From positions 1-15,683 of the forward strand of contig JABEUL010000322.1 of NCBI GenBank assembly GCA_013044465.1: DNA of 15,683 bases. The letters run 5' to 3'. Positions 6,164 to 14,953 of the stretch are shown piece after piece. The translations under genes and the position numbers were made by a program. The stretch is from Acidimicrobiales bacterium. GTDB lineage: Bacteria; Actinomycetota; Acidimicrobiia; Acidimicrobiales; JABEUL01. The notes beneath the pieces are model-generated. The model did not search any database, had not been told where the DNA came from, and was given only the letters and a program-made list of their open reading frames with translations. How positions within the stretch are numbered: position 1 is the stretch's first letter; each line of letters starts with the position of its first letter.

Positions 6164-7420
6164 TTAGGTTCTATTGTCGCTTGAATAAGCTCTTTCAGAA
6201 TGTTGCGAGGTGTCTAAACCTTCATCTTCGCTGGCCGGAGATACTCTTAGACCCACTGTTTTGTGGACGCCAAAAGCTAGAAGATAAGAAACTCCAAATG
6301 CCCAGGCAGCAGATGCAATGATACCTATAATTTGGATCGACATGAGATGAAGCCCACCTCCGTAAAAAAGTCCATTTGAACTCGACTTATTAATTGCATT
6401 TGTCGCAAAAAGTCCGAGCAAAAACATACCGATTATGCCGCCAACGCCGTGAATCCCAAGGACATCCAAGGAGTCATCAAAGCCGAATTTGAACTTGATC
6501 TTTACCGCAAGTGCACAGATTGCTCCAGCTAGCGTCCCAATTACAATCGCAGGAAAAGTTGTTACAAAGCCTGCACAGGGAGTAATTGCCACCATTCCAG
6601 CAACTGCTCCTGATGTGGCTCCGAGTGTTGTGTAGTGACCCCCAAAAATTCTCTCTACAATAATCCAACCCAATAATCCCATAGCTGCTGCAATCTGAGT
6701 TGTTAAAAATGCTTCAGAGGCGACTGAATTCGCCCCAAGTGCAGATCCTGCATTGAACCCAAACCAACCAAACCACAGGATTCCAGCTCCTATTACAGTT
6801 AGGGGAACCGAATGAGGAAGCATTGGTTCCTTTGGCCACCCTTTCCTTTTCCCAATTACTAAAACAACTGCAAGAGTTGAGAATCCAGAATTTATTTCCA
6901 CAACTGTCCCACCTGCAAAATCAAGCATTCCCCTATGTGCAAGCCAGCCAAAAGGCGAAAATGCCCAGTGAGCAAGGGGGCAATATACAAAGATGACCCA
7001 CAGCACAATAAAAAGAGCAAAGCCCGTGAACTTCAACCTATCGGCAGTTCCTCCGGCAATTAATGCTGCCGTAATAATTGCAAACATCATTTGAAACGAG
7101 GCATAAGCACTAAGTGGGATATGGAGGGAAGAAAATCCCGGCACAGATCCATTCATGTTGCCCAGACCAATTAGGCCAAAGTTGCCTATTAAGCCACCAA
7201 ATGCATCTTTGCCAAAAGCAAGAGAAAATCCAAGTGTTACCCAGACTAAAGTAACAACACCAATACACATGAATACCTGGATCATGATGGCTAAAACGCT
7301 TTTAGCCCTAACCATGCCCCCATAAAATAAAGCTAGCCCTGGTGTCATAAACAACACCAGAGCGGCTGAAGCTAAGACCCAGGCGGTATCGCCAGAATTA
7401 ATTTGAGGCACGGCATTCAA
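6164..7420 (-). CDS. amt: Ammonium transporter (Amt family) with a Glu/His variant of the twin-His pair
   Basis: Amt channels conduct ammonium as trimers in the inner membrane with about eleven helices. The 418-residue product has family signatures in order: FYGGMVRAKSVL (32-43), FQMMFAI (109-115, gate region), DFAGG (167-171), WFGWFGFNAGSAL (216-228), GIHGVGG (322-328), and the cytoplasmic tail GLRVSPASEDEGLDTSQHSERAY, residues 390-412, which is where GlnK-type proteins usually dock. The second pore histidine is present (H324) but the first is glutamate (E175 in GGTVVEINSG), as in yeast Mep1/Mep3. The gene sits alone between carB and mraZ, with no glnK next to it. Start is uncertain: TTG at 7420 has no Shine-Dalgarno sequence, and a GTG at 7411 (three residues shorter) would suit a leaderless transcript. 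Confidence 0.94.
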   Translation of the reverse strand: MNAVPQINSGDTAWVLASAALVLFMTPGLALFYGGMVRAKSVLAIMIQVFMCIGVVTLVWVTLGFSLAFGKDAFGGLIGNFGLIGLGNMNGSVPGFSSLHIPLSAYASFQMMFAIITAALIAGGTADRLKFTGFALFIVLWVIFVYCPLAHWAFSPFGWLAHRGMLDFAGGTVVEINSGFSTLAVVLVIGKRKGWPKEPMLPHSVPLTVIGAGILWFGWFGFNAGSALGANSVASEAFLTTQIAAAMGLLGWIIVERIFGGHYTTLGATSGAVAGMVAITPCAGFVTTFPAIVIGTLAGAICALAVKIKFKFGFDDSLDVLGIHGVGGIIGMFLLGLFATNAINKSSSNGLFYGGGLHLMSIQIIGIIASAAWAFGVSYLLAFGVHKTVGLRVSPASEDEGLDTSQHSERAYSSDNRT

Positions 7421-7449
7421 CTATAGATAATAAAGACCATGCAAGTCTA
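7420..7449 (-). promoter_or_regulatory. Possible amt promoter giving a leaderless transcript
   Basis: TAGACT (7449-7444) and TATAGT (7425-7420) are 18 bases apart, each resembling the -35 and -10 boxes. Transcription would begin about 7414-7411, at or next to the in-frame GTG at 7411. TATTAT (7432-7427) is an alternative -10 box but lacks a -35 partner. Weak evidence. Confidence 0.3.
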
Positions 7450-7519
7450 GTATTGGTCAGATTAATAACTGTTATCTTGCAACTAAAGTTGGACAAGTAA
7501 GCTCGGAACAACATTTAGC

Positions 7520-7560
7520 GAAACCTACTCAAAAATGCTGAGTATTTTCTATTAGGTTTC
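7520..7560 (-). repeat. Bipartite inverted repeat in the carB-amt gap
   Basis: Reading on the minus strand, GAAACC (7560-7555) pairs with GGTTTC (7525-7520), and TACTCA (7544-7539) pairs with TGAGTA (7531-7526). The two stems stack directly on the 3' side and leave a 10-base A-rich bulge on the 5' side, with a 7-base loop. No T-tract follows, so it does not look like a carB terminator. It could be an operator or an RNA structure ahead of amt. The rest of the 7421-7641 gap is AT-rich with no gene visible. Confidence 0.4.
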
Positions 7561-7641
7561 TTGAAACAGAAATTTCGAATAATTAGCTAGTTATTCCTTC
7601 TAAAACTGCATGTTTATAATTAATTGCTCGAGCTGGCTTGT

Positions 7642-10600
7642 TCAAGAAATCCCTTGAGAATGAATATCTTGGAGCGCTCGAACGCTAAGTCCGTGTTCTC
7701 TCCAAGAATTTATTCCGTCACATGCGGCGAGGGCTGCAGAAACTGTGGTTAAACATGGCACGCCGTGAAGGGAAGCGGCGTTTCTAATATAGGCTCCATC
7801 AGCTCTGGCTCCACGTCCCCTCGGCGTATTTACGATTAAGGAGATTCTTCCAGTTGAGATCAATGAAATCGCATCAGTCAATCCATCGGGTTCTTGAGAT
7901 TCCAAAGAGTCATCAGGCATACTTCTTTTTTTCACCACTACTTCGACTGGAAGATTCGCATCTATGCAAGCCTTCGCTGTCCCACTTGTCGCCGCCAATG
8001 TGAATCCCATCCCAACTAATTTTGTCGCTGCCTCAATTCCAGCTTTTTTGTCTCTGTCGGCAAGTGATAGAAATATCATTCCATTATCTGGGAGCGGTGA
8101 TCCAGCACCCGACTGACTTTTAGCAAAGGCCAGTCCGAAAGTTGAGTCAATTCCCATTACCTCACCAGTTGATCTCATCTCAGGACCTAAAAGTGAATCA
8201 ACTTCAGGAAATCGGTTGAAAGGCAGTACCGCCTCTTTGACCGACACATAGTCGAGACCCTGAGCTAAATCTGGAACACCCCCAGGACCAATTGCAATAT
8301 CTTTAGGCAAGATGCCTTCATCCACAAGTTCTCCAAAAGTTGATCCTGTCATCACTCGAGCAGCCACTTTGGCAAGCGAACACCCAACAGCCTTTGAGAC
8401 AAATGGCATAGTTCTAGAAGCCCTTGGATTGGCTTCTAGAACATATGCTTCGCCGTCTTTAACCGCAAACTGCACATTTATAGGCCCGATAACTTCAAGA
8501 GCATCGGCTATTGCCACTACTCGTTCTTGAATTAATGCAACTATGTCTCTAGAAAGAGTCTGCACGGGAAGCGCACATGCCGAATCTCCAGAATGGACTC
8601 CGGCTTCTTCAACATGTTCCATTACCCCTCCGATTATTACATCACCTTGGTTATCCCTTAACGCATCTACGTCCACTTCGATAGCATCTTCTAAAAATCT
8701 ATCTATGAGAACTGGTCGGTCATAAGCAAGACTTCCTTCCCTTTGAAGTGATCCACTCGAATTAATTTCCATCCAAGCTCGCTTTAAATCATCATCGGAG
8801 TAAACGATCTCCATTGCACGCCCACCAAGCACATAACTCGGCCTGATTAATACCGGATAACCAATGCCGCCTGCTATAGCTATAGCTTTTTCAATATTAG
8901 TTGCAGTTCCACCTGGAGCCTGAGGTATTTCAAGTGCCTCGCACAGCTTGTTCCACTGCTCTCTATCTTCAGCTAAATCAATAGACCGGGGGGTGGTTCC
9001 AAGAATTAATTGCGGATCGATGCTATTCGAAAGCTTGAGAGGTGTCTGCCCACCAAGGGAAACAATAACTCCATGGATTTTTCCCTCACCAATACAGCTA
9101 AGTCTTTCTGCCCACAAAATATGACCTAAATCCTCCGGAGTTAAAGGTTCAAAATAGAGTCGATCGGAAGTGTCATAATCTGTTGAAACAGTTTCTGGGT
9201 TGCAGTTAACCATGATGGCTTCAAATCCTGCCTCTTTGACTGCCTTTGCCGCATGAACGCAACAGTAGTCAAATTCAATTCCCTGACCAATTCGATTGGG
9301 ACCAGAACCTAATATGATAACTTTCTTCTTAGCTGAAAGAGCAACCTCACTCTCATCTTCAAAAGTCGCATAGTAATATGGTGTGTCAGCTTTAAACTCC
9401 CCCGCACAGGTATCTACTGTCTTGTACACTGGGAATACTCCAAGTTCCTCACGTTTTGAACTCAGACTATGTTCTGGAATATTCAAGAAGTAAGCCAATT
9501 GGGAATCTGAAAAACCCATTTTCTTAGCAGTAATTAAGTCTTTTTTAGTCACACTTTCTAGCGCTTTTTTCCCAAGCTTTGCTTTTTCTTCCCACCATTT
9601 TCTCTCGTAGGTGATGTTTTCAATCTGTTGCAAAAACCACGGATCAATAGATGTTTTGCCAAAGATTGCATCAAGACTAATCCCACGTCTTATGGCTCCT
9701 TCGACCGCAAAGATTCGACCAGGCTTGTTTTCCCCACACAAATCTAAAAGCTCATCATTTCCCAATTTTTCAAGTTCTAACTCCCTTTGATCTCCATTTA
9801 GCCCATTTCTTCCCTCCTCCAGTGATCGAATGGCTTTTTGAAGTGATTCTGGGAACGTTCTTCCAATCGCCATTACTTCACCCACCGATTGCATTCTTGT
9901 GCCTAATAAACCTTTCGACCCAGGGAGTTTTTCAAATGCCCATCTTGGAATTTTAGTAACAACATAATCAATTGTTGGTTCAAACGATGCTGGAGTTGCC
10001 TTTGTAATATCGTTTTGAATCTCATCCAAGCTATAACCCACGGCGAGTTTGGCAGCTATTTTGGCAATGGGGAAACCAGTAGCTTTGGAAGCGAGTGCCG
10101 ATGACCTAGATACTCTTGGGTTCATCTCAATCACAATCATGCGCCCGTCAACGGGATTGATTGCAAATTGAATATTTGAACCACCCGTTTCAACGCCCAC
10201 CCTTCGAATACATGCAAATGCCGCATCGCGCATTTTCTGATACTCAAAATCAGTTAACGTCTGAGCAGGGGCCACGGTAATGGAATCTCCTGTGTGAATT
10301 CCCATGGGATCTAGGTTTTCAATCGAGCAAATTACAACGCAGTTATCGGCACGATCTCGCATGACTTCTAGTTCATACTCTTTCCACCCAGCAATTGATT
10401 TTTCAATCAAAATTTCAGTTGCAGGAGAGGTCTCTAGTCCTTCTTTGGCAAGTAATTCAAGTTCATCCCTGTCTTTGGCAATTCCTGTTCCAGCCCCTCC
10501 TAGAATATATGAGGGCCTTACAATCACAGGGTAGCCAATGGAATCGCCGTGAGACAGTGCCACCTCTAGCGTATGTGCAATTGCCGAAGGTGCAACTTCT

Positions 10601-11022
10601 AGCCCAATTTCAACCATAGCCTCCTTAAACCTTTCACGGTTTTCCGCAGTTTCAATGGACTTGGCCGATGCACCTATTAATTGAACTCCAAACTCTTTCA
10701 ACAATCCACTTGAATGCGCTTCCATTGCCAAATTAAGTGCTGTTTGGCCTCCGAGTGTGGGCAGTATTGCCTCTGGCCTCTCCTTTTCAATAACTGCCTT
10801 TAGCACTTCTAAATTCAGTGGCTCAATATAGGTTCGATCAGCTAATGCTGGATCAGTCATAATGGTGGCTGGATTGGAGTTAACTAGGATAACCTTGAAA
10901 CCTTCGCTTTTTAAAACAGAACAGGCTTGTGTCCCTGAATAGTCAAACTCGCAAGCTTGGCCTATGACGATGGGCCCGGATCCGATTACAAGAATAGATT
11001 GAATATCTTGTCTTTTTGGCAC
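7642..11022 (-). CDS. carB: Carbamoyl phosphate synthase large subunit CarB
   Basis: CarB makes carbamoyl phosphate from bicarbonate, two ATP and ammonia channelled from CarA, feeding both pyrimidine and arginine synthesis. The 1126-residue protein has the full double architecture: first synthetase half with GSGPIVIGQACEFDYSG (14-30) and an ATP-grasp domain to about 400, a helical oligomerization region (about 425-555), the second half starting GSGPNRIGQGIEFDY (572-586) with IRPSYVLGG (726-734) and LEANPRASR (862-870), and a C-terminal methylglyoxal-synthase-like allosteric domain (about 980-1110). It is somewhat longer than the E. coli protein. The GTG start follows the carA stop without a gap (TAGGTG) and AAGG lies about nine bases before it. 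In many relatives pyrD or pyrF follow; here the next gene is amt, after 221 bases. Confidence 0.97.
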   Translation of the reverse strand: MPKRQDIQSILVIGSGPIVIGQACEFDYSGTQACSVLKSEGFKVILVNSNPATIMTDPALADRTYIEPLNLEVLKAVIEKERPEAILPTLGGQTALNLAMEAHSSGLLKEFGVQLIGASAKSIETAENRERFKEAMVEIGLEVAPSAIAHTLEVALSHGDSIGYPVIVRPSYILGGAGTGIAKDRDELELLAKEGLETSPATEILIEKSIAGWKEYELEVMRDRADNCVVICSIENLDPMGIHTGDSITVAPAQTLTDFEYQKMRDAAFACIRRVGVETGGSNIQFAINPVDGRMIVIEMNPRVSRSSALASKATGFPIAKIAAKLAVGYSLDEIQNDITKATPASFEPTIDYVVTKIPRWAFEKLPGSKGLLGTRMQSVGEVMAIGRTFPESLQKAIRSLEEGRNGLNGDQRELELEKLGNDELLDLCGENKPGRIFAVEGAIRRGISLDAIFGKTSIDPWFLQQIENITYERKWWEEKAKLGKKALESVTKKDLITAKKMGFSDSQLAYFLNIPEHSLSSKREELGVFPVYKTVDTCAGEFKADTPYYYATFEDESEVALSAKKKVIILGSGPNRIGQGIEFDYCCVHAAKAVKEAGFEAIMVNCNPETVSTDYDTSDRLYFEPLTPEDLGHILWAERLSCIGEGKIHGVIVSLGGQTPLKLSNSIDPQLILGTTPRSIDLAEDREQWNKLCEALEIPQAPGGTATNIEKAIAIAGGIGYPVLIRPSYVLGGRAMEIVYSDDDLKRAWMEINSSGSLQREGSLAYDRPVLIDRFLEDAIEVDVDALRDNQGDVIIGGVMEHVEEAGVHSGDSACALPVQTLSRDIVALIQERVVAIADALEVIGPINVQFAVKDGEAYVLEANPRASRTMPFVSKAVGCSLAKVAARVMTGSTFGELVDEGILPKDIAIGPGGVPDLAQGLDYVSVKEAVLPFNRFPEVDSLLGPEMRSTGEVMGIDSTFGLAFAKSQSGAGSPLPDNGMIFLSLADRDKKAGIEAATKLVGMGFTLAATSGTAKACIDANLPVEVVVKKRSMPDDSLESQEPDGLTDAISLISTGRISLIVNTPRGRGARADGAYIRNAASLHGVPCLTTVSAALAACDGINSWREHGLSVRALQDIHSQGIS

Positions 11023-12153
11023 CTATTTGACCTTTCCCTTGCTGGAACATTTATCAATTAGATCTTTAAACTGATCAAAAAGATAATGAGCATCATGAGG
11101 CCCGGGACCTGCTTCGGGATGATACTGGACGGAAAATGCAGGTACATCGTTAAGTTCTATTCCTTCAACTACTCCATCATTTAAATTGAGGTGAGTAACA
11201 ATTGCATTTGTCAGGCTACCTGGATCTACTGCATACGAATGATTCTGGCTTGTAACTTCAATACTTTGCTTAGAGAGATTTTTCACCGGATGATTCCCTC
11301 CATGGTGACCGAATGGAAGCTTAATAGTTCTAGCTCCAATTGAGCGCGAGAGAAGTTGATGACCTAAGCAAATACCAAAAATCGGAACGTTTCCCAAAAG
11401 TTGCGAGATTGTGTCCACTGCATAATCAACTACTCCTGGATCTCCCGGACCATTTGAGAGAAATACACCATTTACTTCTCTTTTGAAAACATCTCCTGAA
11501 AGTATCTCATCGGCTTTAGTTGTGGCAGGCACAACTGTCACTGTTGCAAATTGAGCCAAGTTCCGCAATATAGTAGTTTTTATTCCATAGTCAATTGCGA
11601 CTATGTTGCTTGGGCCATTACCGACTGTATAGGGAGTATCACAAGTGACACCACTTACCAAATCCTTCCCATCGGTAGGACCGTCTTTTTTAGCCAACTC
11701 CATCAAAGATTTGACATCCGCACTCTCAAGTGGGCCAAAAGCACATCCCATTGCTCCAAGATCTCTGATATGACGAGTCAATTTACGAGTATCAATGCCT
11801 GTGATCATTGGAATCTTATTGTTGATTAGCCACTCCTCGGTATTGAGTTGGCTACGCCAGTTGCTTGCAATTTCTGTGACATCTTTCACAACGACTCCAG
11901 AACACCGAGGCATTTTGGATTCATTGTCGAAGTCATTCGTGCCGTAATTGCCAAAATGAGGGTATGTAAATGTAATTACCTGTCCAGCATAACTGGGGTC
12001 TGAAACTATCTCTTGGTATCCGCTAAGAGAGGTATTGAATACAATCTCTCCTACGCTTACTCCTTCGTCGGGTATATATCCGCCAACAAATCCTTCAAAA
12101 ACTGATCCGTCGGATAAAACCAGAATGCCCTCTCTTCGATCTCTATTTCTCAC
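11023..12153 (-). CDS. carA: Carbamoyl phosphate synthase small subunit CarA (glutaminase)
   Basis: CarA hydrolyses glutamine and passes ammonia to CarB. The 376-residue protein has the small-subunit-specific N-terminal domain (VLSDGSVFEGF at 12-22, GEIVFNTSLSGYQEI at 35-49) and a class I amidotransferase domain from about 183. The catalytic triad is visible: C262 in GICLGHQ, with H345 and E347 in QYHPE. SNGPGDP (233-239) is the oxyanion-region motif. The GTG start overlaps the pyrC stop as GTGA, with GGAG and TAGG upstream. It abuts carB, so the two subunits should be made in step. Confidence 0.97.
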   Translation of the reverse strand: MRNRDRREGILVLSDGSVFEGFVGGYIPDEGVSVGEIVFNTSLSGYQEIVSDPSYAGQVITFTYPHFGNYGTNDFDNESKMPRCSGVVVKDVTEIASNWRSQLNTEEWLINNKIPMITGIDTRKLTRHIRDLGAMGCAFGPLESADVKSLMELAKKDGPTDGKDLVSGVTCDTPYTVGNGPSNIVAIDYGIKTTILRNLAQFATVTVVPATTKADEILSGDVFKREVNGVFLSNGPGDPGVVDYAVDTISQLLGNVPIFGICLGHQLLSRSIGARTIKLPFGHHGGNHPVKNLSKQSIEVTSQNHSYAVDPGSLTNAIVTHLNLNDGVVEGIELNDVPAFSVQYHPEAGPGPHDAHYLFDQFKDLIDKCSSKGKVK

Positions 12154-13448
12154 CAGTTACCTACTCCATTTTCTACAACAACTTTTCCCCCACAGATCGT
12201 ATAGATCACTTTGCCCATGAAGTCCATTCCCCTATAAGGGCTTAATGCTACTTTGGGCACTTCCTTTTTCTCTTCGAGTGAAAATATTGCTAGATCTCCG
12301 CTTGCTCCAATGTCGAGCAAACTTGTCTTTGGTCTTTTCGAAATTATGTTTCTGGGCTTTATTGTCAAAGCATCTATGACTTTTATCAACTTGTCTGCAT
12401 CAAATTCATCTTTATTATCTAAGCCGAATGCTTTTAAAATAATTCCAAGTGCAATATCCAAACTCTCAATTCCACACGGGGCTTCAGAAAATGACCTTTC
12501 TTTGGCATCGAGCGTGTGCGGAGCATGGTCGGTAGCAATTGCATCAATTGTGCTTTCTAGAACTCCTCTGCGCATATCTTTTATGTCACTGAGACCTCGA
12601 AGAGGAGGATTGACTTTATATATCGGATTGAACTGCTCGACTAAGGCATCATCGAGAAACAGATGGTGTGGTGTTACTTCACAAGTAAAATTTAAACCTC
12701 TTTGCTTTGCAATTTCTACAATCTCCAATGAACCAGAAGTCGAAATATGTTGCGCATGGTATTTGGCACTCTTATTTTTTAGAAGTATCAGATCCCTGGC
12801 CAACATGATTTCTTCGCTCGCGGCGGCAATTCCTGGAATTCCGAGACGTTGTGAGATCGGACCAAGATTTGCCAGACCATTCTTAGATATTGAATTAGTC
12901 TCTAAGTGCTGTGCAATGACAACGCCTAGTTCACCTGCGTAACTTAGAGCTTTGTCCATTAAGGAACTGTCTTGAACTCCACTTCCATCATCTGTGAACA
13001 TCACTACCCCTAGGTCAGCCATAGCTTTCATGTTGACAAGACTTCCACCTTTCCTGTCCGCTGTAATAGCAGAGGCAATTTCAACATTGATGACGGCGGA
13101 TTTTGCTAGAGCCTTTATCTCATGGACCATAGAGGTGCAATCTACGCTCGGATTAGTATTGGGCATAGCAACTACGGATGTAAAACCACCTAGTGCTGCT
13201 TTTCTCGTCCCACTTAAGATTGTCTCAGCCTCGTTATTACCTGGCTCACGAAGATGGGTATGCAAATCGATGAAACCCGGTGAAACATAAAGTCCTGATG
13301 CATCAATTACCCTTTGATTGCTGGCTATTTCAATATTGTTTTCACATTGGGAAACTAAGCCTTGAGTCGAAATTGCTATATCACCTCTCCTTAGGCCAAC
13401 GCTATCTACTAATGTCCCTCCCTTGATCAGAAGTGATACTTCATTCAT
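12150..13448 (-). CDS. pyrC: Dihydroorotase PyrC (class I)
   Basis: PyrC closes carbamoyl aspartate to dihydroorotate, the third pyrimidine step. The 432-residue amidohydrolase has DLHTHLREPG (61-70, metal-binding histidines), PNTNP (96-100), TDDG (152-155), HLE at H181, H234 in HISTSGS, and ATDHAPH (305-311, catalytic aspartate D307). Use of an aspartate (D153) near the metal centre is typical of class I enzymes. The frame is open 10 codons further to a TTG at 13478, but the ATG at 13448 has GGAGAG seven bases upstream and gives the usual N terminus (beta strand LLIKGGTLVD). It overlaps the pyrB end by eight bases (ATGAATGA). Confidence 0.96.
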   Translation of the reverse strand: MNEVSLLIKGGTLVDSVGLRRGDIAISTQGLVSQCENNIEIASNQRVIDASGLYVSPGFIDLHTHLREPGNNEAETILSGTRKAALGGFTSVVAMPNTNPSVDCTSMVHEIKALAKSAVINVEIASAITADRKGGSLVNMKAMADLGVVMFTDDGSGVQDSSLMDKALSYAGELGVVIAQHLETNSISKNGLANLGPISQRLGIPGIAAASEEIMLARDLILLKNKSAKYHAQHISTSGSLEIVEIAKQRGLNFTCEVTPHHLFLDDALVEQFNPIYKVNPPLRGLSDIKDMRRGVLESTIDAIATDHAPHTLDAKERSFSEAPCGIESLDIALGIILKAFGLDNKDEFDADKLIKVIDALTIKPRNIISKRPKTSLLDIGASGDLAIFSLEEKKEVPKVALSPYRGMDFMGKVIYTICGGKVVVENGVGNW

Positions 13449-14391
13449 TTTTATACTCTCCCTCCAGGCAATGTTCAAGAATTGCCATCCTCGTGGGCAC
13501 CCCGACTCTCACCTGAAAATTAACCAGCGCTCTAGGGTCACTTGGAACCAGCGAGTCAATTTCCACTCCTCTGTTCATGGGTCCAGGATGTAATATTACG
13601 GCGCTTTCTTTAATTTTTTTAATCCTGTCAATTGTTAGCCCATACCGATGCCTATACTCGCTTAGAGAAGGAATGAACCCTCCACTTGCTCTCTCTAGCT
13701 GTAATCTGAGAGGCATTACCAAATCAAGTTCTGATATAACTGAATCTAAGTCAGTCACCAATTGGAACTCCTGCCAAAAGTTGGGAAGCAATGTGGGAGG
13801 TCCGCATAGAACAACTTCGCCTCCCAATTTGGAAAATGCTCGGGCGACAGATCTGGCCACTCTTGAGTGCAAGATATCTCCGACTATGCCTATCTTGACT
13901 CCCGAAAAGTCATCGGGATTATTACGAGCAAGACTTCCCAGATTTGGAATATCACCTTTAATGGCTGACCTAAAAGCCACTATATCCAACAGAGCCTGGC
14001 TGGGATGGGAGTGAGCCCCGTCTCCCGCATTTATAATTGCTAAGTCCGTCCACTCAGATATTTGCCTTGGCACTCCTGCACTTGAATGCCTAACGATTAG
14101 TGCGTTCACCCCAAAAGATTCAAATGTGGCAATGGTGTCACGAAGTGACTCCCCCTTTGTCATTGAAGAGGTGCTTTTTGAAAATGACAGTACTCCCAAG
14201 CTTAACTTCCGTGCAGCCATTTCAAATGACATTCTTGTTCTCGTAGATTCTTCAAAGAACAAAGTCACAACAGTCGAACCACCCAAAGAGCCTGCAACTT
14301 GCAGTTCATTTTTGATGTGGGTTTCAGCGCGCTTGACAATGGAAAGTATTTCACCTTTAGTTAGATCATCAATCGAGATTAGATTTTTCAT
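13441..14391 (-). CDS. pyrB: Aspartate carbamoyltransferase catalytic subunit PyrB
   Basis: PyrB condenses carbamoyl phosphate with aspartate, the committed pyrimidine step. The 316-residue product has the carbamoyl phosphate site STRTR (49-53), TKGES (78-82), HSHPSQALLD (127-136), PLRLQ (227-231) and HPGPMNRG (268-275). There is no pyrI regulatory subunit in the window, as expected where PyrR does the regulating. STRTR is preceded by glutamate (FFEE) where many homologues have proline. The frame includes a TTG at 14394, but the ATG at 14391 shares one base with the pyrR stop (TGATG) and has AAAGG about seven bases upstream, so it is the better start. Confidence 0.97.
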   Translation of the reverse strand: MKNLISIDDLTKGEILSIVKRAETHIKNELQVAGSLGGSTVVTLFFEESTRTRMSFEMAARKLSLGVLSFSKSTSSMTKGESLRDTIATFESFGVNALIVRHSSAGVPRQISEWTDLAIINAGDGAHSHPSQALLDIVAFRSAIKGDIPNLGSLARNNPDDFSGVKIGIVGDILHSRVARSVARAFSKLGGEVVLCGPPTLLPNFWQEFQLVTDLDSVISELDLVMPLRLQLERASGGFIPSLSEYRHRYGLTIDRIKKIKESAVILHPGPMNRGVEIDSLVPSDPRALVNFQVRVGVPTRMAILEHCLEGEYKNE

Positions 14392-14939
14392 CAAAGGCCT
14401 TTCGCCAGGTAAATACCGTCATCTCTGACAACTACCTTCTCAGCCTTCGAAGTGGGAAGATTTTTTCCAACATAATCGGGTCGAATTGGAACTTCACGAT
14501 GCCCCCTGTCAACCATAACGGCCAATTGAATTGAATTTGGTCTTCCCATCTCACTTAGTGCATTAAATGAAGCTTTAACAGTGCGGCCCGTGTATAGAAC
14601 ATCGTCGACTAAGACCACCTTTTTCCCGTCAAGACTTGGAACTGCAATAACTTCATATCCAATGAATGAGATCTCCTTGACATTCAAGTCATCCCTGTAG
14701 CTCGATACATCCAACACGCCAAAAGGCACTTCTAAATTTTCAATCTGTGACAGATTGGAAGCTATTTGCTGGCCAATACTAATTCCCCCGTTTGCCAAGC
14801 CAAGGATTATGAGATCCTTCGGACCATCATTTCTCTCCAATATCTCATGTGAAATTCGAGTAACTGCTCTCCTGAGTCCATCGGATTCCATTACCTGGTG
14901 CCAATCCGACTCCTTCTCGCTTCGCCAGTCGCGAAACAC
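14391..14939 (-). CDS. pyrR: Pyrimidine operon RNA-binding regulator / uracil phosphoribosyltransferase PyrR
   Basis: PyrR binds pyr mRNA when uridine nucleotides are high and lowers expression of the operon; it also has uracil phosphoribosyltransferase activity in several species. The 182-residue protein has the PRPP-binding motif VVLVDDVLYTGRT (108-120), YRDDL (81-85), and the conserved basic stretch DRGHREVPIRPDYVGKN (144-160), which carries RNA-contact residues in the family. It heads the pyrB-pyrC-carA-carB unit. The GTG start is well supported: AGGAGG lies eight bases upstream. A hairpin matching the PyrR site lies just ahead of it, so autoregulation is likely. Confidence 0.96.
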   Translation of the reverse strand: MFRDWRSEKESDWHQVMESDGLRRAVTRISHEILERNDGPKDLIILGLANGGISIGQQIASNLSQIENLEVPFGVLDVSSYRDDLNVKEISFIGYEVIAVPSLDGKKVVLVDDVLYTGRTVKASFNALSEMGRPNSIQLAVMVDRGHREVPIRPDYVGKNLPTSKAEKVVVRDDGIYLAKGL

Positions 14940-14947
14940 TTATTTTT

Positions 14948-14953
14948 CCTCCT
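14948..14953 (-). promoter_or_regulatory. pyrR ribosome-binding site
   Basis: AGGAGG is eight bases before the GTG at 14939. Its first two bases are the end of the lower stem of the PyrR-site hairpin, so a stabilised hairpin would hinder ribosome access. It fixes the non-ATG start. Confidence 0.8.

Noticed and set aside
7626..7633. GCTCGAGC palindrome just after the carB stop as a terminator
   Set aside because: An 8-bp palindrome cannot form a hairpin with a usable loop and no T-tract follows.
8875..8890. Short GCTATAGCTATAGC-type palindrome
   Set aside because: It falls within carB coding sequence for the Ala-Ile-Ala-Ile run before a conserved Gly-Gly and is explained by codon use.
12253..12942. 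229-codon open frame on the plus strand opposite pyrC
   Set aside because: Antisense shadow of a conserved dihydroorotase; no recognisable motifs and no promoter or operon context on the plus strand.
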